A stretch of DNA of 46,732 nt, from NCBI GenBank assembly GCA_903892415.1, contig CAITIQ010000386.1:1-46732 (forward strand), read 5' to 3'. Shown here one piece after another: positions 33,332 through 41,629 of this stretch. The position numbers and the translations under genes are program-made. This stretch comes from an uncultured delta proteobacterium (GTDB lineage Bacteria; Myxococcota_A; Polyangia; Polyangiales; Polyangiaceae). A model generated the notes under the pieces. It did no database searches. It was not told the origin of the DNA and saw only the letters and a program-made list of their open reading frames with translations. Numbering within the stretch: position 1 is the first letter of the stretch; each line of letters starts with the position of its first letter.

Positions 33332-35856
33332 CGTCGCCAGAGCAGCAGCGCAAGCCCAAGCCAGGCGAAGCGCCGCCCGCCTTCCTCTCCACCCCGTGAC
33401 GTTGAACAACCTTCACGATCTTCGGGCGCTAGGTTGAACGGATCTGCCTCGTGCTGAGCGGAGTTCTCCGCATGCACGCGAATCAGGCCGCTCCCCTGTC
33501 GACCGGTCGGATCGGTTGCGCGCACCTTGATCACCCGCAGCTCAGGCTGGTTGAAGGAGATCACGAGCTTGCCGCCCTCACTCAGCAGCGTCTCAAAGCT
33601 ACCGTCGTAATCGGTATCGGCTTCGACCCGCAGCGAGGCGAGATCATTCTCGACGTCATCGATCAGCACCGTGATCGCTTGCGGCCCACCGACCTCGGCC
33701 ACGTACTCGAGTTCCTTGACGCTCGGAGCGGTGCCCGGTTGCGCAGCGACTCCTTGCAATGCCTTGAATACGTCGAGCTTGCCGTGGCCGAAGTCCTCGT
33801 TGGGGAGGACGCCCGTGTGAGCATCCCCGCGTGCCGTTTGGGCCAAGCGCTGTTTGACGTCTAGACCGTTCAAAGACGGGTCTTGCGAGAACATCAACGC
33901 AGCCGCACCCGCAACATGGGGACTCGCACCGGAGGTGCCGCCGTAGATGATGTAGGACAACGGCCGATCCTCGAAGCGGCCCGGCACGATCGGGTTGTCG
34001 GGTGCGCTCAGCCAGAGCACCCGCTGATCGTCAATCCGGCGCCCGCGCCCAGAATAAGGAGAACGCGCGCCCACAGTGAGCCCCTCAGCTTCATACGCGC
34101 TGCCGCGAAACGCCGCGACGGCGAGCCCGTTGTCGGCGGTAGCGGGCCAGCCGATCAGGTGCTCCTCGCTCGATGCCTCCGGAAAGTGGATCCCCTCTTT
34201 CCAGCCGCTGACGTTGTCGTAGACGAACGCAAACAGCGTAAAGGGGGCGGCAGGCTCCGGTGACGACTCCGACACCTTGACCTGCCACCTACCCGACGTG
34301 AGCTGCGAGTCCCCCCATACGTAGACGTCCAGGCGCCGCGTGCCGCGACTCGAGGTTTCTTTCACGGCCTCTACGACCCTGCCGCCCCAAAGGACGCTGC
34401 TACCGTCCTGCGCAAGAACCAGCGACTCGCCGTCCGGACTCTGCAACTCGAAGGCGAGCTCACGCTCTTCCTCACGCCAGAGAAAACTCGCGATCATCGT
34501 CGTAGCACCGTGCGCTGGTACCTCGATCTCGACCGCCGATTGCGCTTGCGCCGGCAAGAGCGCCTTGTAGCCCTTGCGTGCTCCGGACAGATTTCCCGCG
34601 GGGTTCACGTGCGAAACTCCGGCCAGCGAGGACTCGTCGATCAACGCTTCCACGTCGCTGGAGCCGTCGAGCGCGTGTGTGACCCACGGGGCGTACTCGT
34701 GCAGGACGACCCTTGCACCTTCATCGAGGCAGAAGCTCGTAAGCGCAAACTCGTGGCCCGCGTCGGGGTGCGTCGCCATCACCAGCTCGGCGTCGGGCGC
34801 AATGCCGACCAACTTGCCGAGCCCGACCTGACCTCCGAGCAGGATCCCAGCCGAGCCGTTGCCGTGCTGCATTTCGTTGGTCCAGGGAGCATCGATCAGG
34901 TTTTCGCCGCGTCGAAACGTCGCTTCGCCGTAACGAAAGGCGCGGATCTTCGAGGTCTTCAAGAGAGCGATCTTCTCGCCCACGTCGACGTGACCGTTGT
35001 CATTGACGTCATCGGCGACGAACAGCGGCTCCCCAAGCGACGGCGATTGGTCGTCGAAGCCCTCCCCTCGTCCGTGGTTTCGTCGCATGTCGCCGTTCAG
35101 GTCGGCGTAGAAGTAGTCGTAACGAAGGTCGAGCATCGACAGCTGGGTGTCGAACATCGGGACCTCGTCGGCGTAGCCCGACACCACTCCGTTGAGGGCG
35201 CGCACGGTGAAGGTCTGGCCCTGATAGTGGATGGAATCACCGCCTGTATCCAACACGCCGTTGTGGTTCTCGTCGGTCCAGTCGAACAAGCCTCCGTCCG
35301 CTTGGAAGAACAACGGATGAAACACGTCCACCCCCGAATCGACGTCGCAAACGATCATGCCCTTGCCAGTGATCCCCAGGCCGTCGACGCCCTCGTGACC
35401 GCGCAACAGGTCTGCGCCTACCATGCCCGGCGTGTGATCGAGCGGAGCCGGGAACTTCGCTACCGAGCCGTCGAGGCGCAACGCTCGAATCCCCGGCTCG
35501 GCCAGCACCGCCTGTATGGAAGCCACCTCGAGCTCGGCGGGAACGGCGCTTGGCCGCCCAAGTAGGCCATTGCGGCCCGAGAGCAGTTGCAACCCTTTGT
35601 CGAAGAGACGCTGCTCCAGTTGGGGATCGACTGTCAGGCTGCCGCGCTCACCGTGCAGCAAACCCGGTTCAAACTCGATGATCACCGGCAGCCGTTCGCT
35701 GTTCGGCGCTTGGGGTGGAGCTGAGAGCAAGCGAGCTCGGGTGGCAGCGTCCGACAGCGCGGCATGCAGACGAGCGTCTACGCGCGGCTGAGCAGCAGCC
35801 CGCGAAGCCGAAGACACGGCGAGCATGAGGGACACGACGGCCATCCAAGAGCGCAT
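33295..35856 (-). CDS. Secreted subtilisin-like serine protease with MYXO-CTERM-like tail
   Basis: The 853-residue protein starts at ATG 35856 behind a strong AAGGAGG site. A Sec signal (to about residue 22, ending SRAAAQ) is followed by a prodomain-like region. The subtilase triad is complete: Asp173 (VCDVDSGVD), His331 (QHGNGSAG) and Ser642 (GGTSGASPHVAG), with oxyanion Asn near NPAGN (about 422). An extra ~310 residues lie between His and Ser, including a beta-sandwich-like insert (about 435-545). The C-terminus has Cys, then a Gly/Glu/Ser spacer, a hydrophobic helix (FAWLGLALLLW) and an Arg cluster. This resembles MYXO-CTERM sorting signals, so surface anchoring after processing is likely. 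Confidence 0.93.
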   Translation of the reverse strand: MRSWMAVVSLMLAVSSASRAAAQPRVDARLHAALSDAATRARLLSAPPQAPNSERLPVIIEFEPGLLHGERGSLTVDPQLEQRLFDKGLQLLSGRNGLLGRPSAVPAELEVASIQAVLAEPGIRALRLDGSVAKFPAPLDHTPGMVGADLLRGHEGVDGLGITGKGMIVCDVDSGVDVFHPLFFQADGGLFDWTDENHNGVLDTGGDSIHYQGQTFTVRALNGVVSGYADEVPMFDTQLSMLDLRYDYFYADLNGDMRRNHGRGEGFDDQSPSLGEPLFVADDVNDNGHVDVGEKIALLKTSKIRAFRYGEATFRRGENLIDAPWTNEMQHGNGSAGILLGGQVGLGKLVGIAPDAELVMATHPDAGHEFALTSFCLDEGARVVLHEYAPWVTHALDGSSDVEALIDESSLAGVSHVNPAGNLSGARKGYKALLPAQAQSAVEIEVPAHGATTMIASFLWREEERELAFELQSPDGESLVLAQDGSSVLWGGRVVEAVKETSSRGTRRLDVYVWGDSQLTSGRWQVKVSESSPEPAAPFTLFAFVYDNVSGWKEGIHFPEASSEEHLIGWPATADNGLAVAAFRGSAYEAEGLTVGARSPYSGRGRRIDDQRVLWLSAPDNPIVPGRFEDRPLSYIIYGGTSGASPHVAGAAALMFSQDPSLNGLDVKQRLAQTARGDAHTGVLPNEDFGHGKLDVFKALQGVAAQPGTAPSVKELEYVAEVGGPQAITVLIDDVENDLASLRVEADTDYDGSFETLLSEGGKLVISFNQPELRVIKVRATDPTGRQGSGLIRVHAENSAQHEADPFNLAPEDREGCSTSRGGEEGGRRFAWLGLALLLWRRQRGSAQTPRIS

Positions 35857-36009
35857 GGAGCCTCCTTCCGTTCAGGACTTTGCAAGCTCTCGGCCAAGTG
35901 CAAACCTCGCGATTTGGGCCTTCAATTGGGGCGCACACGCGCTTCGTTATCGAATTGACGCCATCGACACGTCACCACCGTGACGGCAGGCGCTGTAGGA
36001 TGGCGGGCG

Positions 36010-36462
36010 ATGAGCTCTTTCACGCTGCAAGAGTTGTCGGAGTCCAAGGACCTGATCGCGATCCAAGAGCGAACGGTGAAATTTCAAGAAGTCGATGCTG
36101 CCGGCACGATCTTCTTCCCGCGGATCCTCGAGTACTTCGCCGACAACTACAACGGGCTGCTCGAGAAGGCCGGCCTCGATGTGCCGCGCATGCTCAAGGA
36201 GCGAACGCTGGCTGCACCGCTCGCTCACGCCGAGGCTACCTTCCTCCATCCGCTCTTCTTCGGCGACCGTGTGGCGGTCGAGATTCGGCGTACTCGCTTG
36301 GGCAAAACGAGTGTGACGATCGGACATCGGCTGGTCAAAGACGGCCGCACGATGGCGATCGGGACCACCGCCCATGTGTTCGTTGATGGAAAGACCTTCA
36401 AGAAGGCCGAGGTCCCTCCCGAGCTCGTGGGCTATCTGAAGCCGTTTCAGCGCGATGCGTAG
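36010..36462 (+). CDS. Hotdog-fold acyl-CoA thioesterase, candidate DHNA-CoA thioesterase
   Basis: ATG 36010 (MSSFTLQELSE) with AGGATGG upstream gives 150 residues; GTG 35980 is less likely. It has the 4-hydroxybenzoyl-CoA thioesterase pattern: VKFQEVDAAGTIFFPRILEYF with the catalytic Asp29, then APLAHAEATFLHPLFFGDRVAVEI. Asp-type hotdog enzymes hydrolyse aryl- and acyl-CoA esters, and this type serves as DHNA-CoA thioesterase in cyanobacteria. The men operon begins to end on the opposite strand 940 bp away, so a menaquinone role is plausible but unproven. It is cytoplasmic. Its stop overlaps the next start by 8 bases. Confidence 0.85.
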   Translation: MSSFTLQELSESKDLIAIQERTVKFQEVDAAGTIFFPRILEYFADNYNGLLEKAGLDVPRMLKERTLAAPLAHAEATFLHPLFFGDRVAVEIRRTRLGKTSVTIGHRLVKDGRTMAIGTTAHVFVDGKTFKKAEVPPELVGYLKPFQRDA

Positions 36463-37444
36463 CTGGCCGTTGCTACTGGCCGCGCTCGGCTGCACGTCCG
36501 GGGAGACCAACACGCTGAGCTCGAGCAGCCAGCCCGAGCCGCTTCCACCGCCAGCCGCGCCTTCCTTTGCGCCTTCTTTGCCCAGCTCGGCTCCAGAGGC
36601 CGTCAGCGCTGCGCCACGACCACAGCTCGTCAGCAAGCCACGTTGTCCCTCCGATATGGTGCTCGTCAAACAGCGCTTGTGCGTCGATCGCTTCGAGTCG
36701 CACCTTGTGGATGAGCGAACCGGCGCGGTGCTCTCGCCTTATTACCCGCCGGAGGGGCCCAGGGCTGCCTACGTGCACAAGATGTGGGAGGGGCTGAAGG
36801 GAACTGGCACCGAGCTGGAGCAGAAGATGGACCTCCCTACCCTTCCGGCCTTTCAACGCGAACGAGCGATGCGACCCAAGGCGGTCTCCCGTAAAGACCG
36901 CGTGCCGCAAGCCTACGCCAGCGGGAAGGACGCCTCCGTCGCCTGCAAGAACGCAGGCAAACGCCTATGCACCAGGGATGAATGGAGGCTCGCCTGCCGC
37001 GGCGAGCAAGACCGCGACTTCCCCTACGGCGACAAATACGAGCGCGGAAAGTGCAACACGGTACGGGACACCCATCCCGGGATCCTCTTATGGGAGAACC
37101 CGAGCATCAACCACACCGACCCTCGCTTTAACAAGATCTCCGACAAACAAGGCCCGCTCTTGCGCAAGACCGGAGCTACGCCAAGCTGCGCCAGCGAGTG
37201 GGAGGGCGACAAGATCTACGACATGGTTGGCAACGTCGACGAGTGGATCGACGATCCCGAGGGCACCTTCGTCGGCGCCTTCTACGCGCGCGGGAAGAAG
37301 GACGGCTGTCAGTCGGGCGTCGAGGCGCACGTGCTCTCCTACGCCGACTATTCGACCGGAGTTCGTTGTTGCGCTGACGCAACGACGAGTTCATTGCCGT
37401 CAGCCAACGAGCAAGCGCTCGACGGGAACGAGGGCGGTACCTAG
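36455..37444 (+). CDS. FGE/SUMF1-like lipoprotein
   Basis: The 329-residue protein starts at ATG 36455 within the end of the thioesterase gene. A short lipoprotein signal ends LGC (Cys13), then a Ser/Pro-rich linker (about 15-60). The FGE-sulfatase fold covers about 65-310: MVLVKQRLCVDRFESHLVD, CKNAGKRLCTRDEWRLACRG, YGDKYERGKCNT, YDMVGNVDEWIDD, and GVRCCADA at the end. True formylglycine-generating enzymes use a CxxxxC copper-binding pair, which is not evident here. It is therefore more likely a non-catalytic, sugar- or ligand-binding relative at the cell surface. The 3' end overlaps menE by 45 bases. Confidence 0.85.
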   Translation: MRSWPLLLAALGCTSGETNTLSSSSQPEPLPPPAAPSFAPSLPSSAPEAVSAAPRPQLVSKPRCPSDMVLVKQRLCVDRFESHLVDERTGAVLSPYYPPEGPRAAYVHKMWEGLKGTGTELEQKMDLPTLPAFQRERAMRPKAVSRKDRVPQAYASGKDASVACKNAGKRLCTRDEWRLACRGEQDRDFPYGDKYERGKCNTVRDTHPGILLWENPSINHTDPRFNKISDKQGPLLRKTGATPSCASEWEGDKIYDMVGNVDEWIDDPEGTFVGAFYARGKKDGCQSGVEAHVLSYADYSTGVRCCADATTSSLPSANEQALDGNEGGT

Positions 37445-38836
37445 TAGTTCGGCAGCCTGTTTGCGGCTCACTTTGCCGGTCGCATTCACTGGCAGCTGAG
37501 CCACGGCGCAGGCGCGACGCACCCTGCGAAAGGAAGCCAGGACGCTTCGGCTCTCTTGCACAACCTGCGCGAGCTCGACTCCTGGCTCGAGTACGAAGGC
37601 GGCCGCGACAAGCTGGCCCCAGGTCGCATCGCTGACGCCGAAGACCACGACCGCTTTTACGCCCGCGAGCCGCGAGAGCTCGTCCTCGACTTCGGCTGGG
37701 TGGACGTTCTCACCGCCGGTGATGATCAGATCGTCGGCGCGCCCGACCACGGTCAAACGCCCACTTTCGTCGAGCGAACCAAGATCCCCGGTCACGAACG
37801 CAGCGCCAGGAGCGCGCGGCGGTCCGTGCAAGTAGCCGCGAAACAACGCCTCGCCGCGCAGCTCGATCGAGCCAACCTCTCCCACTGCCGCCGGCTCGCC
37901 GTTCGCGCGCACGATCCGCAGGTCGAAGCCAGCGAGGGGCCGACCGGAGTCGGTCACCGCGAGCCGCTGCGCGTCGGCGAGGGCGTGGGTTGCGACCTGC
38001 GAGCAGCTCTCGGTGAGCCCGTAGGTCGACAAAACCGGCAGTTTGCGCTGCACGCAGGCATCGCGCAAAGCGGCGGGGAAAGCTGCGCCCCCAACCAGAA
38101 TGGCGCGCAAGCGGCCAAGGGCGCCGTCATGATCGAGCTCGAGCAGCTTGCTCAGCATGGTGGGCACGACCGAGAGCAGCGTCACGCGGTTCGACACGAT
38201 GCTCGCCAGCACCGCCGCCGGATCGAACGAGTCGGCGAGCACGACGGTGCTGTTAGAGGCCAGCGCTCGCGTGAGGATCGAGAGGCCGCCCGCGTGAGCG
38301 AAAGGCAGACCCAAGAGCCAGCGATCTTCGGGCAGGAACGGAAGATTCGCTTGATGGGCGTGCGCGCTAGCAAGGAAGTTACCGCGCGTAAGCAGCACGC
38401 CCTTGGGCTGGCCGCTGGAGCCCGAGGTGAGCAGCACACAAAGCAGATCCGTCGGGTTGCGCACGAAGCTAGCGGCCTCAGCCAACACCGATTGCTTGCT
38501 GTGCGAGAAGAGCTCGCTCACGCGATCGTTGCTCAGCTGCAACACTCGACCGAGCCCCTGCAAGGCCCGCGTCCTCTCCGCCTCGGTCCAGCGCGGGTGC
38601 AGCGGCACAAATGGCTGGTTCGCCTCGAGCAGCGCCCACACGAGATTCACTGTGGCCAAGCTCGGGCGTGCCTCGAAACAAACGAGCTGGTCGGGCTCGG
38701 CGTTCTGGCGTAGCCACGCAGCCAGCCAGCGGGCTCGCTGCGCCGCGGTTTCGAAGGTGACGCTCTCCTCGGCGGCGATCAGCGCCAGTTGTTGCGGTGA
38801 CCTTTGGCCGGCCAAGGAAGGCGTTAAAAGGTCCAT
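37400..38836 (-). CDS. menE: o-Succinylbenzoate-CoA ligase MenE
   Basis: The 478-residue acyl-adenylating enzyme starts at ATG 38836 inside the end of menC. Family motifs are visible: the phosphate loop LLTSGSSGQPKGVLLTRGN, YGLTESCSQVATHA, VTGDLGSLDESGRLTVVGRADDLIITGGENVHPAEVE, and the catalytic Lys in NATGKVSRKQ. It activates o-succinylbenzoate (made by MenC) to its CoA ester. The next substrate user, MenB, is not in this window. The last gene of the operon, it is convergent with the FGE-like gene. Confidence 0.93.
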   Translation of the reverse strand: MDLLTPSLAGQRSPQQLALIAAEESVTFETAAQRARWLAAWLRQNAEPDQLVCFEARPSLATVNLVWALLEANQPFVPLHPRWTEAERTRALQGLGRVLQLSNDRVSELFSHSKQSVLAEAASFVRNPTDLLCVLLTSGSSGQPKGVLLTRGNFLASAHAHQANLPFLPEDRWLLGLPFAHAGGLSILTRALASNSTVVLADSFDPAAVLASIVSNRVTLLSVVPTMLSKLLELDHDGALGRLRAILVGGAAFPAALRDACVQRKLPVLSTYGLTESCSQVATHALADAQRLAVTDSGRPLAGFDLRIVRANGEPAAVGEVGSIELRGEALFRGYLHGPPRAPGAAFVTGDLGSLDESGRLTVVGRADDLIITGGENVHPAEVEDELSRLAGVKAVVVFGVSDATWGQLVAAAFVLEPGVELAQVVQESRSVLASFRRVRRACAVAQLPVNATGKVSRKQAAELLGTALVPVERLLVG

Positions 38837-39933
38837 CGCTCCACCTCGGTCAAGCCTTGGGTTGGGTCGGTTGCGCCCAAGCCAGGGCCAGCGAACGCAC
38901 GCATGACGGGCGAAGCTGTGGGAGCCGCGTTGGTGAAGGAGGCCAGTCCAGCGTGCTCGTCGAGCCCTTGCGGTAGATCGCCGGGCTGGAGCGCGCAGGC
39001 CAACTCGCGCATCGCCGCCAGCGCGATCGGCCCTTCGAAGGCGTGGCTCACGACCACCTCGAGGCCGCGTTCACGCGCCGTCCGTGCGAGCGCTCGCGCG
39101 GGCATCAGGCCGCCGAGCAGCGACGGTTTGAGCACGACCCCGCACACGGATGGTGACTCCATCGCCACCGGACCGAGCAAGGTCAGCGACTCATCGACGA
39201 AAAGGCGCAAGCCCGCTGCAGCCCAGTCCCGTCGACGGGCTTCGCTCCCCGGCTCGAGCGCGCAAGGCTCCTCGACGAACTCGATCTCGGCGCTGAGCAG
39301 CGCCGGCAGCAGCGCCTCGAATTGATCTCCGCTCAGCGCGCCGTTGCAGTCCACCCGCAAACGCATGTCCGCGCCGACGACGTCGCGAAGCCGCCGCAGT
39401 CGCTCGCTCGCCTGCTCGAGATCGCAGGGACCCAACTTGAGCTTCAGCGCGCGGTAGCCGCGTTCTTTCGCTGCCTGTGCGCGCGCCTCGAGCGTTGCGT
39501 CGGCCAGGGCGCCGAGCAGGTGGGTGCAATAAAGCTCGGAGGCCGAGGATGGCGAAAGCAGCTGCGCGAGCGACCACGAACGCGACTGCGCCAAGAGGTC
39601 GAGCAGGGCCGTCTCGAAGCCAAAGCGCGCCGCTTTCGCTAGACCGTCGAAGTGGGAGAGCCAGCCGCCCACGGCCTCTTCGTCATCCAGCGAAGGCCGG
39701 CCGAAGTCGCGAGCCGCACGCAGCGCTTCGAGCGTCGCTTGGCCGGTCACGCCGCCTCGCAGCTCGCTGAGCGGCGTCGCCTCTCCCAGGCCGATGCGAC
39801 CCGACTCCGACTCCATTCGCACCACCCAACCTTCACGTTGAGCGATGCCTCCTGCCGCAGTCAGAACGCCGCTACCTGCAGGTCCGCCCCAGCGGAAGAT
39901 CGCAACCGCGCGGACCTGCTCGCTTGGTTTCAC
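38824..39933 (-). CDS. menC: o-Succinylbenzoate synthase MenC
   Basis: GTG 39933 overlaps the menA stop (GTGA) and gives 369 residues. The longer open frame to 40101 lies inside menA and was rejected. It has the enolase-superfamily barrel with the catalytic lysine pair in ALKLKLGPCD, metal ligands RVDCNGAL, FVEEPCAL and VDESLT, and the second catalytic Lys in VVLKPSLLGG. It dehydrates SHCHC, the MenH product, to o-succinylbenzoate. A four-residue KPSEQ start precedes the AIFRW strand. Confidence 0.93.
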   Translation of the reverse strand: MKPSEQVRAVAIFRWGGPAGSGVLTAAGGIAQREGWVVRMESESGRIGLGEATPLSELRGGVTGQATLEALRAARDFGRPSLDDEEAVGGWLSHFDGLAKAARFGFETALLDLLAQSRSWSLAQLLSPSSASELYCTHLLGALADATLEARAQAAKERGYRALKLKLGPCDLEQASERLRRLRDVVGADMRLRVDCNGALSGDQFEALLPALLSAEIEFVEEPCALEPGSEARRRDWAAAGLRLFVDESLTLLGPVAMESPSVCGVVLKPSLLGGLMPARALARTARERGLEVVVSHAFEGPIALAAMRELACALQPGDLPQGLDEHAGLASFTNAAPTASPVMRAFAGPGLGATDPTQGLTEVERWTF

Positions 39934-40865
39934 GCGCGTCCCAACACGAAGCCAACCGACATCAGCAGGCTCACGAACAACATCAACTTGGCCGTGCTCG
40001 CCAGACAGTCGTTGAGCACCTGTCCGTCGCGCGAGCGAATCAAGGTGCGCCAGTTCACGAGCCCGAGCGGAAGCGGGAGCAGCGCGATTAGCACGTGCCA
40101 CGGGCCGTAACCCAAGAGCGGAGTCGCCACGATGCTCCCCGCCGCGACCAAGAGCAGCAGGCCGTATTCGATCTCGCCGAAGCGCCGTCCGAAACGCGCA
40201 ACAAGCGTGCGCTTACCGACCTTGCGATCGCCCTCGGCGTCACGCACGTTGTTGACGACCAACACCGCCGTGGCTAGGGCACCGGCCACCGAGCCAGCGA
40301 AGATGCCGCCTGGCGGCAACAAGCCCGCTGCGACGAAGGTCGTTCCGAGCACCGCGACCAGCCCGAAGAAGACGAACACAAAGACGTCCCCGAGGCCGTT
40401 GTAGCCGAGCGGATAGGGGCCGCCGGTGTAGGCCACGCCGCTCGCGACGCTCAATACGCCGATCGCCACGATCGGCCAGCCGCTGTGCCAAACCAAGTAG
40501 CTGCCCGCCAACACCGCTACGCCGAACGCGACGATCGTCCCGCGTACCATCGCCTGCGCCGTGAGCAGCCCGCTCTGAACCGCGCGCGGCGGACCGATCC
40601 GATTCTCATCGTCGGCGCCCGACTTTGCGTCGAAAAGGTCGTTGGCGAAGTTGGTACCGATCTGAATGAAGAGCGCGCCGATCAGCGCTGCAGCCAGCGC
40701 CGCCCACTGCAGCTGGCCCTTGACGAAGTAGGCCACGCTGGCTCCAACCGCCACAGGTGCAAAAGCGACCGGCAGCGTCTTGGGGCGGGAGGCCAGAAGC
40801 CACGCACCCAGCGAGCCTTTGCGGATCGATAGCTGCGGTTTCGTTCCATTCGGCGTGTCCATCAT
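39930..40865 (-). CDS. menA: 1,4-dihydroxy-2-naphthoate polyprenyltransferase MenA
   Basis: ATG 40865 overlaps the menH stop (ATGA) and gives 311 residues starting MMDTPNG; ATG 40862 is an alternative. The longer frame to 41276 lies inside menH. About eight to nine transmembrane helices are seen. The two Asp-rich UbiA-type motifs are NDLFDAKSGADDENRIG and DAEGDRKVGKRTL, which bind the Mg2+-prenyl diphosphate. It attaches the polyprenyl chain to DHNA in the inner membrane. The polyprenyl synthase gene at the operon's head supplies the tail. Confidence 0.94.
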   Translation of the reverse strand: MMDTPNGTKPQLSIRKGSLGAWLLASRPKTLPVAFAPVAVGASVAYFVKGQLQWAALAAALIGALFIQIGTNFANDLFDAKSGADDENRIGPPRAVQSGLLTAQAMVRGTIVAFGVAVLAGSYLVWHSGWPIVAIGVLSVASGVAYTGGPYPLGYNGLGDVFVFVFFGLVAVLGTTFVAAGLLPPGGIFAGSVAGALATAVLVVNNVRDAEGDRKVGKRTLVARFGRRFGEIEYGLLLLVAAGSIVATPLLGYGPWHVLIALLPLPLGLVNWRTLIRSRDGQVLNDCLASTAKLMLFVSLLMSVGFVLGRA

Positions 40866-41629
40866 GCTCCGTTGATCGATTGGCTCCAGATTGCTTGGAG
40901 CGCGACGGCGGACCCGACAGGGTCCTCGAGGAAGGCGTTGTGTCCGGCGCCCTCGAGCCGGATCACACGCAAAGCGCTGCCGACGAGCGGCTGGTACAGC
41001 TCGCAGAACTTCGAGTCGAGGCTGCCGGCGACGAGGGTCACGTTGAGTGAACTCGCCTGCAACGCGGGCAGCAGGTTGGGCATGCGCCCAGTGCCGAGCG
41101 TGGAGAACGCCCAACCGATGCCCTTGGCGCTGTGTGCGTTGCGGATGGCTGTTTGTTCGGCCAAGACCGAGGGCGGCAAGCTGCGCTGCGACGCAAACAT
41201 GGGCAGCTCGGCCCAATCGGAGAAGAAGCGCTCGACGCCGTCGCGCTTTACTTGCTCGGCCATCTTGTCGTCCCAACGTTGACGTTCACTCCGCTCGCCT
41301 TCGTTCGTCAGCCCGAGATGAGCACCAAAAGCGACCACGCCGCGCAGGCCGCGCACCCGCAGAGCGACGCCCAAGGCGAGCCGCCCGCCCAGCGAATAAC
41401 CCGCGAGCAGCTGGCCCGACGCATCCCCATCGGGGAAGAGCCGCCGCGCCAACGACTCGACCACCGCCTCATAGGATTTGAGCTCGAGCCCCCAGGGCGC
41501 TGGGCCGTGGCCAGGTAGCAACGAACAGCGAATGGGGACATCCAGGCTCTCACTGAGCAAGCGCGCCGTCGGACGCAGCATCAGCGGTGAGCCTCCGAGG
41601 CCGTGCAGCAACGTGACTCCGGGCTTCAC
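40862..41629 (-). CDS. menH: SHCHC synthase MenH (alpha/beta hydrolase)
   Basis: GTG 41629 overlaps the menD stop (GTGA) and gives 255 residues. The alpha/beta-hydrolase triad is visible: Ser in LLAGYSLGGRLALG, Asp in VAGSLDSKF, and His in EGAGHNAFLEDP. The HGLGGSPLML oxyanion motif is near the N-terminus. MenH removes pyruvate from SEPHCHC, the MenD product, to give SHCHC. The position between menD and menA/menC supports this over a generic esterase. Confidence 0.9.
   Translation of the reverse strand: MKPGVTLLHGLGGSPLMLRPTARLLSESLDVPIRCSLLPGHGPAPWGLELKSYEAVVESLARRLFPDGDASGQLLAGYSLGGRLALGVALRVRGLRGVVAFGAHLGLTNEGERSERQRWDDKMAEQVKRDGVERFFSDWAELPMFASQRSLPPSVLAEQTAIRNAHSAKGIGWAFSTLGTGRMPNLLPALQASSLNVTLVAGSLDSKFCELYQPLVGSALRVIRLEGAGHNAFLEDPVGSAVALQAIWSQSINGA

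Noticed and set aside
39934..41276. N-terminal extensions of the menC, menA and menH/menD frames
   Set aside because: They run inside the neighbouring gene, while GTGA/ATGA overlaps supply natural starts with the expected protein lengths.
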